Notes: generated by a model not told the origin, from the letters alone. A DNA stretch of 13,787 bases from an uncultured Eubacteriales bacterium (GCA_900317795.1 ONIF01000022.1:1-13787); one strand, 5' to 3'. Counted from the stretch's first letter, positions 6,126-13,787 are shown. Translations and numbers: made by a program.

Positions 6126-7433
6126 ATGAAACAGCAGAGAAAAGAAATGTTACTGCATCAGTTTCCGGCAGTTCCGAATGAAATTATGGAAAAAATGTTA
6201 AAAAGCAAAGGTGCTGAAAATTATTGTGTTTTTCTGACAGAGGGACATGAATTGTTTGTCAGATGCTTCCACAGATACAGCAAAGGCAAAAAGTTCATTG
6301 AACGTCAGAGATATGTTTTCGCCAAAGACGGTGCTGTCAGATACGGCTTGAAATACAACAAAGACGGCAAAACTTATTGGGAAATACTGACGAAATTCAG
6401 AGAACCTTTGTTTTGCTCTACCTGTTACGGCTACAACTTTGACAACACCTATACAACGATAAATTTTGACGTGATAAGCAAATCTGACATGAAATATTCG
6501 CAAATCGAAAAAGTACATCCCGATCTGCCTATATCGTACTTGAAATTGTATGTACAGCATAAAAACCTTGAATATCTCGTGAAGGCAGGTTATCAGAGTC
6601 TGATACAGCAGACCATGACGGGATATTGGGGCGGTACGGTATCGCTGAAAATTACAGCGGATATCGACTGGAAAAGCAATCATCTCTTGAAAATGCTGCA
6701 CCTCAACAGAGATGAATTCAAAGTCTTGCAGGAAAATGAAACCTGCTATGAAGAATTCATTTTATGGCGTAAAAAATATCCGAAATACAAGCCGAATGAA
6801 TTATTATGGTGTGCAAAGATTTTCGGGAACTGGTTCGGGACGGCGGAAAGATTGTCCGGACAGCTCGGCATGAAACCCAAAAGAATTGCAAGGTATATTT
6901 CCGAAAACAATCTTAAACTTCATGACTATGAAGATTATATCGGTCAGTGTGAAAGGCTGAAATACGATCTGCATGATACGGCAATATGCTTTCCGCACAA
7001 CTTTCATGCCATGCACACACGATTGACAAGTATCATCAAGTATGATGCCGATAAGCTGAACAATGAACAGCTTACATCAAGAATTCATGAAAGACAGAAG
7101 TTTGAATTTGCTTATGAAGATTTGATTCTGATACAGCCGAAAGACGTTGCGGAAATCATCGGTGAGGGCAAAGCACTTCAGCACTGTGTCGGAGGATACG
7201 CAGAACGTCATGCACTTGGACAAACAAATATCTTTTTCATTCGTCAGAAAAATAAGCCCGATACTCCGTACTACACGATAGAAATATTGAACTATACTAT
7301 CAAACAGTGCAGAGGATTCAAAAATGACATTGGAAGCGAAAAGCCTGATGAAATCAAAGAGTTTGAACAAGTATATACAAAATATCTGGAGGAATTGAGA
7401 AATGGAAGTAACCGTATTGACCGAACAGCGTAA
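6126..7433 (+). CDS. PcfJ-like family protein
   Basis: This is a 435-residue protein. I chose ATG 6126 because AGGTGA lies five bases upstream. A GTG at 6117 overlaps that site. The diagnostic part is C-terminal: residues about 330-420 with IQPKDVAEIIGEGKALQHCV, GGY, then NIFFIRQKNKPDTPYYTIEI. This is the conserved 'L.HCVG.Y...I..IR....P..T.E' core of PcfJ proteins. The N-terminal two thirds include a CxxC (97-100) and a His-rich stretch (PHNFHAMH, 290-297). The biochemical function is unknown, and a nucleic-acid role is only a guess from context. The end overlaps the next gene by 32 bases. Confidence 0.85.
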   Translation: MKQQRKEMLLHQFPAVPNEIMEKMLKSKGAENYCVFLTEGHELFVRCFHRYSKGKKFIERQRYVFAKDGAVRYGLKYNKDGKTYWEILTKFREPLFCSTCYGYNFDNTYTTINFDVISKSDMKYSQIEKVHPDLPISYLKLYVQHKNLEYLVKAGYQSLIQQTMTGYWGGTVSLKITADIDWKSNHLLKMLHLNRDEFKVLQENETCYEEFILWRKKYPKYKPNELLWCAKIFGNWFGTAERLSGQLGMKPKRIARYISENNLKLHDYEDYIGQCERLKYDLHDTAICFPHNFHAMHTRLTSIIKYDADKLNNEQLTSRIHERQKFEFAYEDLILIQPKDVAEIIGEGKALQHCVGGYAERHALGQTNIFFIRQKNKPDTPYYTIEILNYTIKQCRGFKNDIGSEKPDEIKEFEQVYTKYLEELRNGSNRIDRTA

Positions 7434-8346
7434 GACAGCCATTGAGCTGAATCAGAAAATCATTCTCACGGCACAGCTTGCACAGAAAAATCTGTATGAT
7501 ATGTGTGTCATGCTCAAACAAATGCGTGATGACAAGCTGTACAAAGAACTTGGATATAGCAATTTTGGAGAGTATTGTGAACAGGCTGTCGGAATGAAAC
7601 GCAGTAACGCATATAATTACATTGCCATTATTGAAAAAGTAGAAAATGTCCAATCGATTGGACAAATTGGCATGACAAAACTTTCCCTGTTGGCGAGTTT
7701 GTCGGAGATTCAGCAGGAAGAAATTCAGCAGACGGTAAACCTTGAAGAAACAAGTGTCCGTGAACTGAAAGCGGAATGTGACAGGCTGAAAGCCGCCAAT
7801 AAAAAGGCTGAAAGCAATTTGAAGTCCTTACAGACGGAGCTTGACAACGAAAAGAAATCCAATGAAGAACTGATGTCGCTCAGGTTTGAAAAGGAACGTG
7901 CGGAAATGCAGCTTAAAAGAACCAGAGAGGAACTTGATGCCGCTAATGACAAGATAACGTCACTTGAAAACAAGCCTGCCGAAATAGAAATTGCCATACA
8001 AGAGGACGAGGAAGGCAAAATTGCAAAAACTCGTGTCAAGGAACTTGAACAGCAACTTTCCGAAACGAAATCCAGTCATGCCAATGCACTTGAAACACAG
8101 AAACAGCAGTATCAGTCACAGATAAATGAACTTGAAACACAGCTTGAACAGGCGAAAAACAAACCTGCCGAAACTATTATGGTCAGCAGTGACAAAGAAA
8201 CTTTTAAGGCTTATTATCTGCCGGCTGTAAACGCTTTTGAAAATATGCTGAAATTCGTTGCAGATTGTTCCGACAAGGACTTCTGCGTTAAAAAGACTGA
8301 AAAACTGCTTGAAATATGCAGAGAAAAGTTAGGAGAGATAACATGA
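7402..8346 (+). CDS. Coiled-coil protein with ParB/DUF3102-like N-terminal HTH
   Basis: This is a 314-residue protein. ATG 7402 is nine bases after GGAGG (7388-7392) and lies within the end of the PcfJ-like gene. Residues about 25-105 read like the HTH of DUF3102 or KorB/ParB-type proteins (MCVMLKQMRDDKLYKELGYS; FGEYCEQAVGMKRSNAYNYI; then IGMTKLSLLASLSEIQQEEI, similar to the 'HArALLsl...Q' helix of ParB). Residues about 115-255 are a long coiled coil rich in E, K, Q and A, interrupted near 200. The C-terminal 60 residues form a separate helical domain. No ParB nuclease/CTPase motif is visible. An 18-bp perfect palindrome lies within the HTH coding region. It may be a DNA-binding scaffold for replication or partition. 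Confidence 0.65.
   Translation: MEVTVLTEQRKTAIELNQKIILTAQLAQKNLYDMCVMLKQMRDDKLYKELGYSNFGEYCEQAVGMKRSNAYNYIAIIEKVENVQSIGQIGMTKLSLLASLSEIQQEEIQQTVNLEETSVRELKAECDRLKAANKKAESNLKSLQTELDNEKKSNEELMSLRFEKERAEMQLKRTREELDAANDKITSLENKPAEIEIAIQEDEEGKIAKTRVKELEQQLSETKSSHANALETQKQQYQSQINELETQLEQAKNKPAETIMVSSDKETFKAYYLPAVNAFENMLKFVADCSDKDFCVKKTEKLLEICREKLGEIT
7647..7664. repeat. 18-bp perfect palindrome (TGTCCAATCGATTGGACA)
   Basis: This is a perfect 18-bp palindrome with no central spacer, within the HTH part of the ParB/DUF3102-like gene, where it encodes NVQSIGQ. Its length resembles parS-type or dimeric operator sites. It may be a binding site for the gene's own product, or chance. I saw no second copy in the window. 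Confidence 0.55.
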
Positions 8347-8927
8347 GATTATATGAAATGTCAGCCGAATTTGCGGCACTTTTTGACGGTCTGGATTCCA
8401 TATCCGCATGGGAACCGACTGTCGTTGACGGCATAGCCGTTGATGAAAACGGTGAAGTCATCGAGAACATTACCGCTCACAAAGAAAAAATGATAGCCGA
8501 CCTGCTTAACAGGCTCATGGACATTGAAGCCGATTTTGAAGTGAAAGCCGAAAATATAGCTTGCTTTATCAAGGAGCTTACAGGCGAAACCGAAATGCTT
8601 AAAAAAGAGAAAAAGAGTATTTCCGCAAGGCTTGATACGAAAACACATCTTGTCGAAAGGCTGAAAACCATGCTTGTTGAGAATATGACGGCTATCGGCA
8701 GAAAGACCATTGACAGACCCAAAGCAAGAATATCTTTGAGGAACAATCAAGAAACGGCTCAATTTGCCGATGAAAAGAAATTTATCAGTTGGGCGAACAT
8801 AAACAGACCTGACCTTCTGAAATACACTCCCGAAATAAGCAAAACTGCCGTTAAAACGGCTTTGCAGAAAGGCGAGGAAATACCCGGTGCAACACTTGGC
8901 AGAACTGTATCTGCGTTAATAAAGTGA
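8343..8927 (+). CDS. Siphovirus Gp157 family protein
   Basis: This is a 194-residue protein. ATG 8343 overlaps the previous stop (ATGA) and follows AGGAGA. The layout fits Gp157: an N-terminal MRLYEMSAEFAALFD segment, an acidic stretch, a long central helix (LLNRLMDIEADFEVKAENIA; CFIKELTGETEMLKKEKKSI; SARLDTKTHLVERLKTMLVE), and a C-terminal KTIDRPKARISLRNN...A..P..Y.PEISKTAVKTALQKGEEIPGA pattern. The family was described in a Streptococcus thermophilus phage and is linked to phage resistance and replication modules. It commonly sits beside Sak4 or SSB genes, as here. Confidence 0.9.
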   Translation: MRLYEMSAEFAALFDGLDSISAWEPTVVDGIAVDENGEVIENITAHKEKMIADLLNRLMDIEADFEVKAENIACFIKELTGETEMLKKEKKSISARLDTKTHLVERLKTMLVENMTAIGRKTIDRPKARISLRNNQETAQFADEKKFISWANINRPDLLKYTPEISKTAVKTALQKGEEIPGATLGRTVSALIK

Positions 8928-8936
8928 GGTGATAAA

Positions 8937-9569
8937 ATGGGAATACCCGTTTTGATTTACGGCAGGAGCGGTACGGGCAAATCAAGAAGTCTGAAAAATT
9001 TCGGTGAAGATGAAATTACTCTTGTCAATGTCGAGAAAAAGCCTTTGCCGTTCAGGAAAAAATTCAAATATATCGTCAATACCGACAATTACAAGACGGT
9101 CTGCAATGCTCTCCAAAAATCGCCATCAAATGCCATTGTCATTGATGATGCCGGCTATCTGCTGACAAATATGTTTATGCGTGGTCATGCCGTGCGTGGA
9201 AACGGCTCGGCTACATTTGACCTTTATAACGACATAGGCGACAGTTTTTGGAATTTGTTTGAAAGTATAAAAGCCCTGCCCGATAACAAAATTGTCTATG
9301 TCATCATGCACGAGGAAGAAAGTGACAGCGGTACTACAAAATTGAAAATGCTCGGTAAGCTTCTTGAACAAAAAGTCTGCATTGAGGGCATGGTGACTAT
9401 CGTCATCAGATGTATGTGTGACGGCAAAAGACATTATTTCAGTGTGCGTAATTCAGGCAGGGACATTACGAAAACTCCCGAAGATATGTTTGAAGCAGAT
9501 GAAATCGAAAACGACTTGAAAGCCGTTGATACGGCTATAAGAAAATATTATGAAATCGAGGTAAAGTAA
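8937..9569 (+). CDS. RecA-fold ATPase, Sak4-like phage recombinase
   Basis: This is a 210-residue protein with GAGGTGAT before ATG 8937. Walker A is GRSGTGKS at residues 9-16 and Walker B is AIVIDD at 66-71. A conserved strand (IVYVIMHEE, about 121-130) and the downstream region (LGKLLEQKVCIEGMVTIVIR) match the AAA_24/Sak4 group of short phage ATPases related to RecA/Rad51. Such proteins help single-strand annealing and exchange, usually with a dedicated SSB, which is the next gene one base after this one. A generic phage nucleotide-binding ATPase is the alternative. Confidence 0.82.
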   Translation: MGIPVLIYGRSGTGKSRSLKNFGEDEITLVNVEKKPLPFRKKFKYIVNTDNYKTVCNALQKSPSNAIVIDDAGYLLTNMFMRGHAVRGNGSATFDLYNDIGDSFWNLFESIKALPDNKIVYVIMHEEESDSGTTKLKMLGKLLEQKVCIEGMVTIVIRCMCDGKRHYFSVRNSGRDITKTPEDMFEADEIENDLKAVDTAIRKYYEIEVK

Positions 9570-9570
9570 A

Positions 9571-10143
9571 ATGATACCAAAGTATAACGGAATGAAAGCA
9601 GAACAGACAGTTTTCAGCAATCCCCTCCCCAAAGGCGGATATGTTGCAAATATCATCAATGCCAAAATTGAGGACTATTCATGGGGTTCGGTACTTGTCA
9701 TAGCTTTCGATATTTCGGAGGGTGATTATAAAGACTTCTTCCGCAAACAGTTCAATGCCAATACCAATCTTGATAAGAAGTGGAAAGGCACTTACAGAAT
9801 AGTCATTCCGAATGAAAATTCACAGTATTTCGACAATGAAAAGAAAACTTTCAATAATTTGATAGGCTCTCTTGAACACAGTAATAACGGCTATCACTTT
9901 GACTGGGACGAACAGAAATTCAAGGGTAAGTCAATAGGTGTTATTTATCGAAATAAAGAGTGGGAAATGAACGGCAACACGGGTTGGACTACCGAATGTG
10001 GTGCTGTAACAGATGTCAATTCCATTCGTGAGGGAACTTTCAAGCCTCTTAAAGATAAGCCTCTTAAAAATAATTCCGTTGCCTCTGTAAATACGGATAC
10101 TGCCGTGACCGTCATTGAAACAGATGAAGATTTGCCGTTCTAA
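9571..10143 (+). CDS. Phage single-strand DNA-binding protein with an acidic SSB-type tail
   Basis: This is a 190-residue protein. ATG 9571 follows the Sak4-like stop directly, with GAGGTAAAG upstream. The N-terminal 130 residues (PLPKGGYVANIINAKIEDYS; GSVLVIAFDISEGDYKDFFR; GTYRIVIP; FDWDEQKFKGKSIGVIYRNK) have the beta-rich layout of DUF669-like phage SSBs. A low-complexity linker (about 150-180) leads to TDEDLPF, the classic acidic, Phe-terminated SSB tail that recruits replication and repair partners. The linker contains a 15-base tandem duplication (10042-10071, KPLKD/KPLKN). It probably works with the Sak4-like ATPase and coats DNA at the fork. Confidence 0.8.
   Translation: MIPKYNGMKAEQTVFSNPLPKGGYVANIINAKIEDYSWGSVLVIAFDISEGDYKDFFRKQFNANTNLDKKWKGTYRIVIPNENSQYFDNEKKTFNNLIGSLEHSNNGYHFDWDEQKFKGKSIGVIYRNKEWEMNGNTGWTTECGAVTDVNSIREGTFKPLKDKPLKNNSVASVNTDTAVTVIETDEDLPF
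10042..10071 (+). repeat. 15-bp tandem repeat in the SSB linker
   Basis: AAGCCTCTTAAAGAT is followed at once by AAGCCTCTTAAAAAT, two in-frame copies with one mismatch. They encode KPLKD and KPLKN before the acidic tail. This looks like a recent duplication that lengthened the linker. Confidence 0.75.
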
Positions 10144-10161
10144 AAAATTTTTCCGCCATTC

Positions 10162-10187
10162 TGCCCCGATTAATGCTTTTCGGGGCA
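10162..10187. repeat. Stem-loop just upstream of the DUF927 gene
   Basis: TGCCCCGA (10162-10169) and TCGGGGCA (10180-10187) form a perfect 8-bp GC-rich stem with a 10-base loop, in the 63 bases between the SSB and DUF927 genes. The ribosome site TAAGGAGGTG begins a few bases after it. There is no following U-run, so a full terminator is unlikely. RNA processing, an attenuation-like role or a protein-binding site are possible. Confidence 0.6.
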
Positions 10188-10206
10188 TTAGTAAGGAGGT
10201 GTAATA

Positions 10207-12042
10207 ATGGAAAACGAAATTACACAAACTGTCTTTACAAAAGAGGATTTTATTGATACGGCTATTCCTTATGAATACGTCTATCAATTTCACGGCAACA
10301 AATTTACGGAACGTCAGATGATTGAAAAAGTTTCGGCTATGGCTATGGCGGTCGGTATACGCAGTTTTAAGTCGCTTTATTCTCAATACCTCAAAGAATT
10401 AAAGCAACTTCATGAACCTATGGTCTGCTATACTCAATTTGACGGTCAGCCTTTTGAATTACAGTGCGGTGAATGGATAGCAAATGATATGGGTGTATAT
10501 CGTGAGGGAATGTTTGTTGAACAGGCTTGCCCTCACCCGATAATGCCGATACAACGGCTTATCAATATTGATACAGGTATCGAGAAGATGAAACTTGCTT
10601 TCCGTAAGGGCAACCGTTGGAGAGAAATTATCGTTGATAAAAGCGTTGTTTCTTCCGCTACAAAAATTGTCAGCCTATCGGATCATGGTGTCAGCGTGAC
10701 AAGCGAAAATGCAAAGGCTCTTGTAAGGTTTCTTTCCGAAGTTGAGAGTGCAAACTATGATATTATCCCCGAAATGAACAGCTTTTCAAGGTTGGGTTAC
10801 TTTCAAAATGAGGGCTTTGTACCGTTCGTGGACGGGCTTATCTTTGACGGCGATTTGAATTTCAGAACGATATATAATTCAATTCAATCTCACGGAAACA
10901 GAGATGTATGGATAGATGAAATCAAAAAAGTAAGAGAATACAGTACCGTTGCAAAAATAACCATTGCCGCAAGTCTTGCAAGTGTTTTAGTGCCTATATG
11001 TAATGCTCAGGTGTTTTTCACTCATTTATGGTCAAGTACTTCGGGAACAGGTAAAACTGTTGCATTGATGTGTGCGGCGAGCATTTGGGGCAATCCCGAA
11101 CTCGGTAAATACATACAAACATTTAACTCTACACAAGTCGGTCTTGAAAGATATGCCGCATTTTTAAATCATCTCCCATTGATGATTGACGAGGGACAGC
11201 TTGATAACGGTAAATTCAATGTATATCAGCTTGCGGAAGGTGTCGGACGTACAAGGGGCAATAAAACAGGTGGTGTTGATCGTACTCCAACATGGTCAAA
11301 CTGCGTTCTCACGACAGGTGAAGCACCTTTAATAAAGCAATCTGACGGTGCAGGGGCATATAACAGCACACTTGATATTGAGTGTAAATCTTCCGAAAAA
11401 GTCATTGATAACGGTCAGAGAACTGCCAATATCGTTAAAAATAATTACGGTTTTGCAGGGCGTGAGTTCGTGGAATATATTTATAGAGAGTGCCTTGCAG
11501 ACTGGATAAAAGAAAAGTTCAGTGAAAATTATAAACTTCTCTGTCAAAGCGACACTACCGAAAAACAGGCTATGGCAGCGGCACTTGTCCTCACGGCTGA
11601 TGAAATTTTCTGTAAACTCATTCTCAAAACGGACGATTGGCTCAGCGTTGAAGATATTGCTAAACACCTTGCGACTAAAAAGGAAGTTTCGGTCGGTGAA
11701 CGTGGCTATCAATTTTTATGTGACTGGGTAGGTGCTAATCAACGGAGATTTGCGACAAAGGAAACTTCCCCCGAAAATGGCGAAATATACGGTATTTTCG
11801 GAGATAATGACGGATATGTATATATAATTCGGAGTATCTTCATGCGTGAAACCGAAAAAGAGGGATATAATTCAAAGTCATTACTCTCTTATCTCAAAGA
11901 AAATCACCTTATCGCTTACAGAGCAAAAAACCTTACAAAGGGTAAGCGTATAAACGGCAGACTTGTTGAGTGTGTTGCACTTGAATTACCGCACATAGAT
12001 TGTGATGATGACGAGGTACTTGATGAAGATGAATTTATATAG
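10207..12042 (+). CDS. DUF927-type replicative ATPase / putative helicase
   Basis: This is a 611-residue protein. ATG 10207 follows a strong AAGGAGGTG. The central region (about 85-400) matches DUF927: CGEWIANDMGVYRE near 87, GNRWREIIVDKSVVSS near 135, and FLSEVESANYDIIPE near 175. A P-loop SSTSGTGKT follows at 276-284, where the first Gly of Walker A is replaced by Ser as in related proteins, followed by ALMCAASIWGNPE. Walker B is LPLMIDE at 323-329, and a sensor-like TTGE lies near 369. The C-terminal 150 residues include a winged-helix-like part and a very acidic end (DCDDDEVLDEDEFI). DUF927 proteins occur in phage and mobile-element replication modules. The candidate origin lies directly behind it. 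Confidence 0.82.
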   Translation: MENEITQTVFTKEDFIDTAIPYEYVYQFHGNKFTERQMIEKVSAMAMAVGIRSFKSLYSQYLKELKQLHEPMVCYTQFDGQPFELQCGEWIANDMGVYREGMFVEQACPHPIMPIQRLINIDTGIEKMKLAFRKGNRWREIIVDKSVVSSATKIVSLSDHGVSVTSENAKALVRFLSEVESANYDIIPEMNSFSRLGYFQNEGFVPFVDGLIFDGDLNFRTIYNSIQSHGNRDVWIDEIKKVREYSTVAKITIAASLASVLVPICNAQVFFTHLWSSTSGTGKTVALMCAASIWGNPELGKYIQTFNSTQVGLERYAAFLNHLPLMIDEGQLDNGKFNVYQLAEGVGRTRGNKTGGVDRTPTWSNCVLTTGEAPLIKQSDGAGAYNSTLDIECKSSEKVIDNGQRTANIVKNNYGFAGREFVEYIYRECLADWIKEKFSENYKLLCQSDTTEKQAMAAALVLTADEIFCKLILKTDDWLSVEDIAKHLATKKEVSVGERGYQFLCDWVGANQRRFATKETSPENGEIYGIFGDNDGYVYIIRSIFMRETEKEGYNSKSLLSYLKENHLIAYRAKNLTKGKRINGRLVECVALELPHIDCDDDEVLDEDEFI

Positions 12043-12291
12043 TGTGGGACTGTGTGGGGAAATAAAAATTCTAAAAAACCGCATAAATACTATACTGTGG
12101 GGGTGTGGGGATTGTGGGAGCAAATATACACCCTATATATTTATACGGTATATATAAAATAATGTATATATTAACCCCTATATAGAAATTTCAAAAAAAA
12201 TCCCCACAGCCCCACAACATCTTAAAATGCTGATAAATACAGTATTTTTTTAGTGGGGGTATTATCCCCACACATTCCCACACACCCCACA
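12042..12291. other. Candidate phage replication origin with mirrored TGTGGGR repeats
   Basis: No gene is visible in the 263 bases between the DUF927 and helicase genes (12043-12305). On the left, five TGTGGGR motifs start at 12043, 12053, 12096, 12104 and 12113. On the right, five inverted copies (YCCCACA) start at 12202, 12210, 12266, 12276 and 12285. The outermost blocks form a 19-bp inverted repeat with one mismatch (12042-12060 against 12265-12283). Between the arms, 12121-12200 is very AT-rich and suits strand opening. TTATCCCCA at 12262-12270 matches the DnaA box TTATCCACA at 8 of 9 positions. ATAAATAC occurs directly repeated at 12083 and 12233. The location inside a replication module supports an origin. 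An alternative is an RNA or protein-binding regulatory region for the helicase gene. Confidence 0.6.
12253..12271. repeat. Hairpin GTGGGG-N7-CCCCAC in the candidate origin
   Basis: A 6-bp GC stem (12253-12258 with 12266-12271) and 7-base loop, just upstream of the helicase gene. It uses one of the inverted repeat units and overlaps the DnaA-box-like sequence. It could also influence mRNA structure near the helicase start. Confidence 0.55.
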
Positions 12292-12305
12292 TGAAAGGAG
12301 AATTT

Positions 12306-13787
12306 ATGAATTTAAGAGATTATCAAAAGGAATGTATCAATAAAATCAACAGTATTGATAAAGGAAATTATTTGATACAAATGGCAACAGGTTTAGGCAA
12401 GACTGTTACATTTGCGAATATTCAGAGAAAAGGGCGTGTATTACTGCTCTCTCACCGTGAAGAACTCGTTAATCAGCCAAGAAAGTATTATAACTGCACA
12501 TTCGGCATTGAACAAGGTAAAAATCATTCCAACGGTGAAGATGTCGTGAGTGCCTCCGTTCAAAGTATCGTCAAACGATTGAACAACTTTTCACCGAATG
12601 ACTTTGACATGATAATTTGCGATGAAGCACATCATGTAGCCGCCAATACCTACAAAAAAATCTTTCAATACTTCAAGCCGAGATTATTATTGGGCTTTAC
12701 GGCTACTCCAAATCGTGCCGATGGCGTGAGATTGAATGACGTTTTTTCAGATATAATTTTCAAGCGTGATTTGAGATGGGGCATTAAAAACGGCTATTTA
12801 TCCGATATATTCTGCCGTAGAGTAGATATTGGATATGACTTGTCAAAAGTGCATACTCGCATGGGAGATTATGCACCGTCCGAACTTGAAACCGCTATGT
12901 CCGACACTTCGGACGCTATTGCAGAGGCTTACAGGAAATATGCCAAAGGTGCAACACTTATCTTTGCGGTATCCGTAAAACACGCTCACGATATAGCCAA
13001 TAAAATAGGCGGTGCGGTTGCCGTCACAGGCGATACCCCGAACCGTGCCGAAATCATCAAGGACTTTTCCGAAAGAAAAATACCTTGTCTTGTCAACTGC
13101 ATGGTATTCACGGAGGGTACGGACATACCGCTTGTGGAAACCGTCATGATTGCCCGTCCTACTCAGTCGGACAGCTTATATGCTCAAATGGTAGGCAGAG
13201 GATTAAGACTTCACCCCGATAAAGACAAGCTCATTCTGATAGATTGTGTCGGCATTACAGGTAAAGCCAATCTATGTACAGCCCCGTCACTTCTCGGAAT
13301 AGATATGTCGGAGGTTCCGAAAAATCAGCGTAACAAAATTCAAGGAGATTTATTTGATTTGCCCGATAAAGTGAAACTCTCAATGGACACCCCTGAAAGT
13401 TGGATTCGCAATACTGAAATCGTTGATTTATGGGCGAATGAACAGGAATATAACTTGCATGACATAAATTTCTTCAAAATGCCTGACGGTTCATTGACAC
13501 TCTCACTGCCTGAAAGAATTATCACAATCCCATGTCAAGACCAATTAGGCAACGTCAAGGGAATGCCATTTCAAGAGGCGATTGACAAAGTGTATGAAGA
13601 ACTTCAAAGCGATTATCGAAGTAGCCGTGCAATATGGGATAGAAAAATTGTAGAACGCTGGGGAAATGCACCTGCTACCGATAAGCAAAAGAATATCATT
13701 TCAAAGAGATTTGCAGACTTTGATTGTACGGACTTGACAAAAATACAAGCAAGCCAAATTTTAAACCGCATTTTTTCAAAAAGAGGT
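12306..13787 (+). CDS. DEAH-box superfamily 2 helicase, C-terminus off the right edge
   Basis: 494 codons are open to the window edge. ATG 12306 follows AAAGGAG (12294-12300). Motifs: Q-like LRDYQKEC (3-10), Walker A ATGLGKT (27-33), LLLSHREEL (46-54, motif Ia), DEAH (106-109, motif II), FTATP (131-135, motif III), FTEGTDIP (about 268-275, motif V) and QMVGRGLR (294-301, motif VI). This is the ResIII/UvrB-type SF2 layout common in phage replication modules. A C-terminal extension of about 180 residues has no domain I recognise. It should unwind or translocate on DNA with ATP. The adjacent candidate origin and DUF927 ATPase suggest a role in phage DNA replication. Confidence 0.9.
   Translation, partial: MNLRDYQKECINKINSIDKGNYLIQMATGLGKTVTFANIQRKGRVLLLSHREELVNQPRKYYNCTFGIEQGKNHSNGEDVVSASVQSIVKRLNNFSPNDFDMIICDEAHHVAANTYKKIFQYFKPRLLLGFTATPNRADGVRLNDVFSDIIFKRDLRWGIKNGYLSDIFCRRVDIGYDLSKVHTRMGDYAPSELETAMSDTSDAIAEAYRKYAKGATLIFAVSVKHAHDIANKIGGAVAVTGDTPNRAEIIKDFSERKIPCLVNCMVFTEGTDIPLVETVMIARPTQSDSLYAQMVGRGLRLHPDKDKLILIDCVGITGKANLCTAPSLLGIDMSEVPKNQRNKIQGDLFDLPDKVKLSMDTPESWIRNTEIVDLWANEQEYNLHDINFFKMPDGSLTLSLPERIITIPCQDQLGNVKGMPFQEAIDKVYEELQSDYRSSRAIWDRKIVERWGNAPATDKQKNIISKRFADFDCTDLTKIQASQILNRIFSKRG

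Noticed and set aside
10162..10187. Rho-independent terminator after the SSB gene
   Set aside because: The stem is followed by TTAGTAAGGAGG and not by a T-run on either strand at the right distance.
12096..12119. G-quadruplex in the left arm of the candidate origin
   Set aside because: Only three G-runs of three or more lie close together (12099-12118). The next is about 40 bases away, so a standard intramolecular quadruplex is not supported.
12042..12291. CRISPR array or transposon ends
   Set aside because: The repeats are only 7-8 bases with irregular spacing, no spacers of constant length, and no cas or transposase gene nearby.

Overview
The window looks like the left part of an integrated temperate phage (a siphovirus-type prophage) or a closely related mobile element. 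The host is probably a moderately low-GC Gram-positive bacterium of the Clostridia, perhaps Ruminococcus or Oscillospiraceae. That host guess rests on strong AGGAGG-type ribosome sites, a near-consensus sigma-A promoter, codon use and the gene families present. No host housekeeping gene is visible, so the host name is inference.

Layout. Positions 1-2159 are read leftward and form the lysogeny arm. In transcription order this holds an XRE/cI-type repressor (1767-2159), a small membrane protein (1440-1751), a membrane-anchored HIRAN protein whose C-terminal zinc ribbon has been pushed out of frame (616-1420), and a tyrosine integrase that runs off the left edge (1-482). Positions 2160-2488 are the genetic switch. 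It has a perfect rightward TTGACA-N17-TATAAT promoter, at least three AAGAACT operator half-sites, and a candidate leftward promoter. From 2489 to the right edge every gene reads rightward in one tightly packed early operon with many ATGA or TAATG overlaps.

The early operon begins with a Cro-like regulator and an AntA/KilAC antirepressor. A run of small proteins follows (zinc-finger, HTH-like and membrane-anchored), then a Cys-domain/HTH protein, a very acidic protein, a PcfK-like/PcfJ-like pair, and a coiled-coil protein with a ParB/DUF3102-like HTH. The replication and recombination module comes next: Gp157, a Sak4-like RecA-fold ATPase, a single-strand-binding protein ending in DEDLPF, and a DUF927 replicative ATPase. 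A 263-base non-coding segment then separates DUF927 from a DEAH-box helicase that runs off the right edge.

The most striking non-coding structure is that 263-base segment (12043-12305). It carries five TGTGGGR motifs on the left, five inverted copies (YCCCACA) on the right, and an AT-rich centre, and sits between replication genes. I read it as a candidate phage replication origin. Other points worth a second look are the frameshifted HIRAN/zinc-ribbon gene with its small membrane neighbour in the usual place for prophage defence or exclusion genes, an 18-bp perfect palindrome inside the ParB-like gene, the PcfK/PcfJ pair within a phage early operon, and a protein with a DNA-mimic-like charge pattern.
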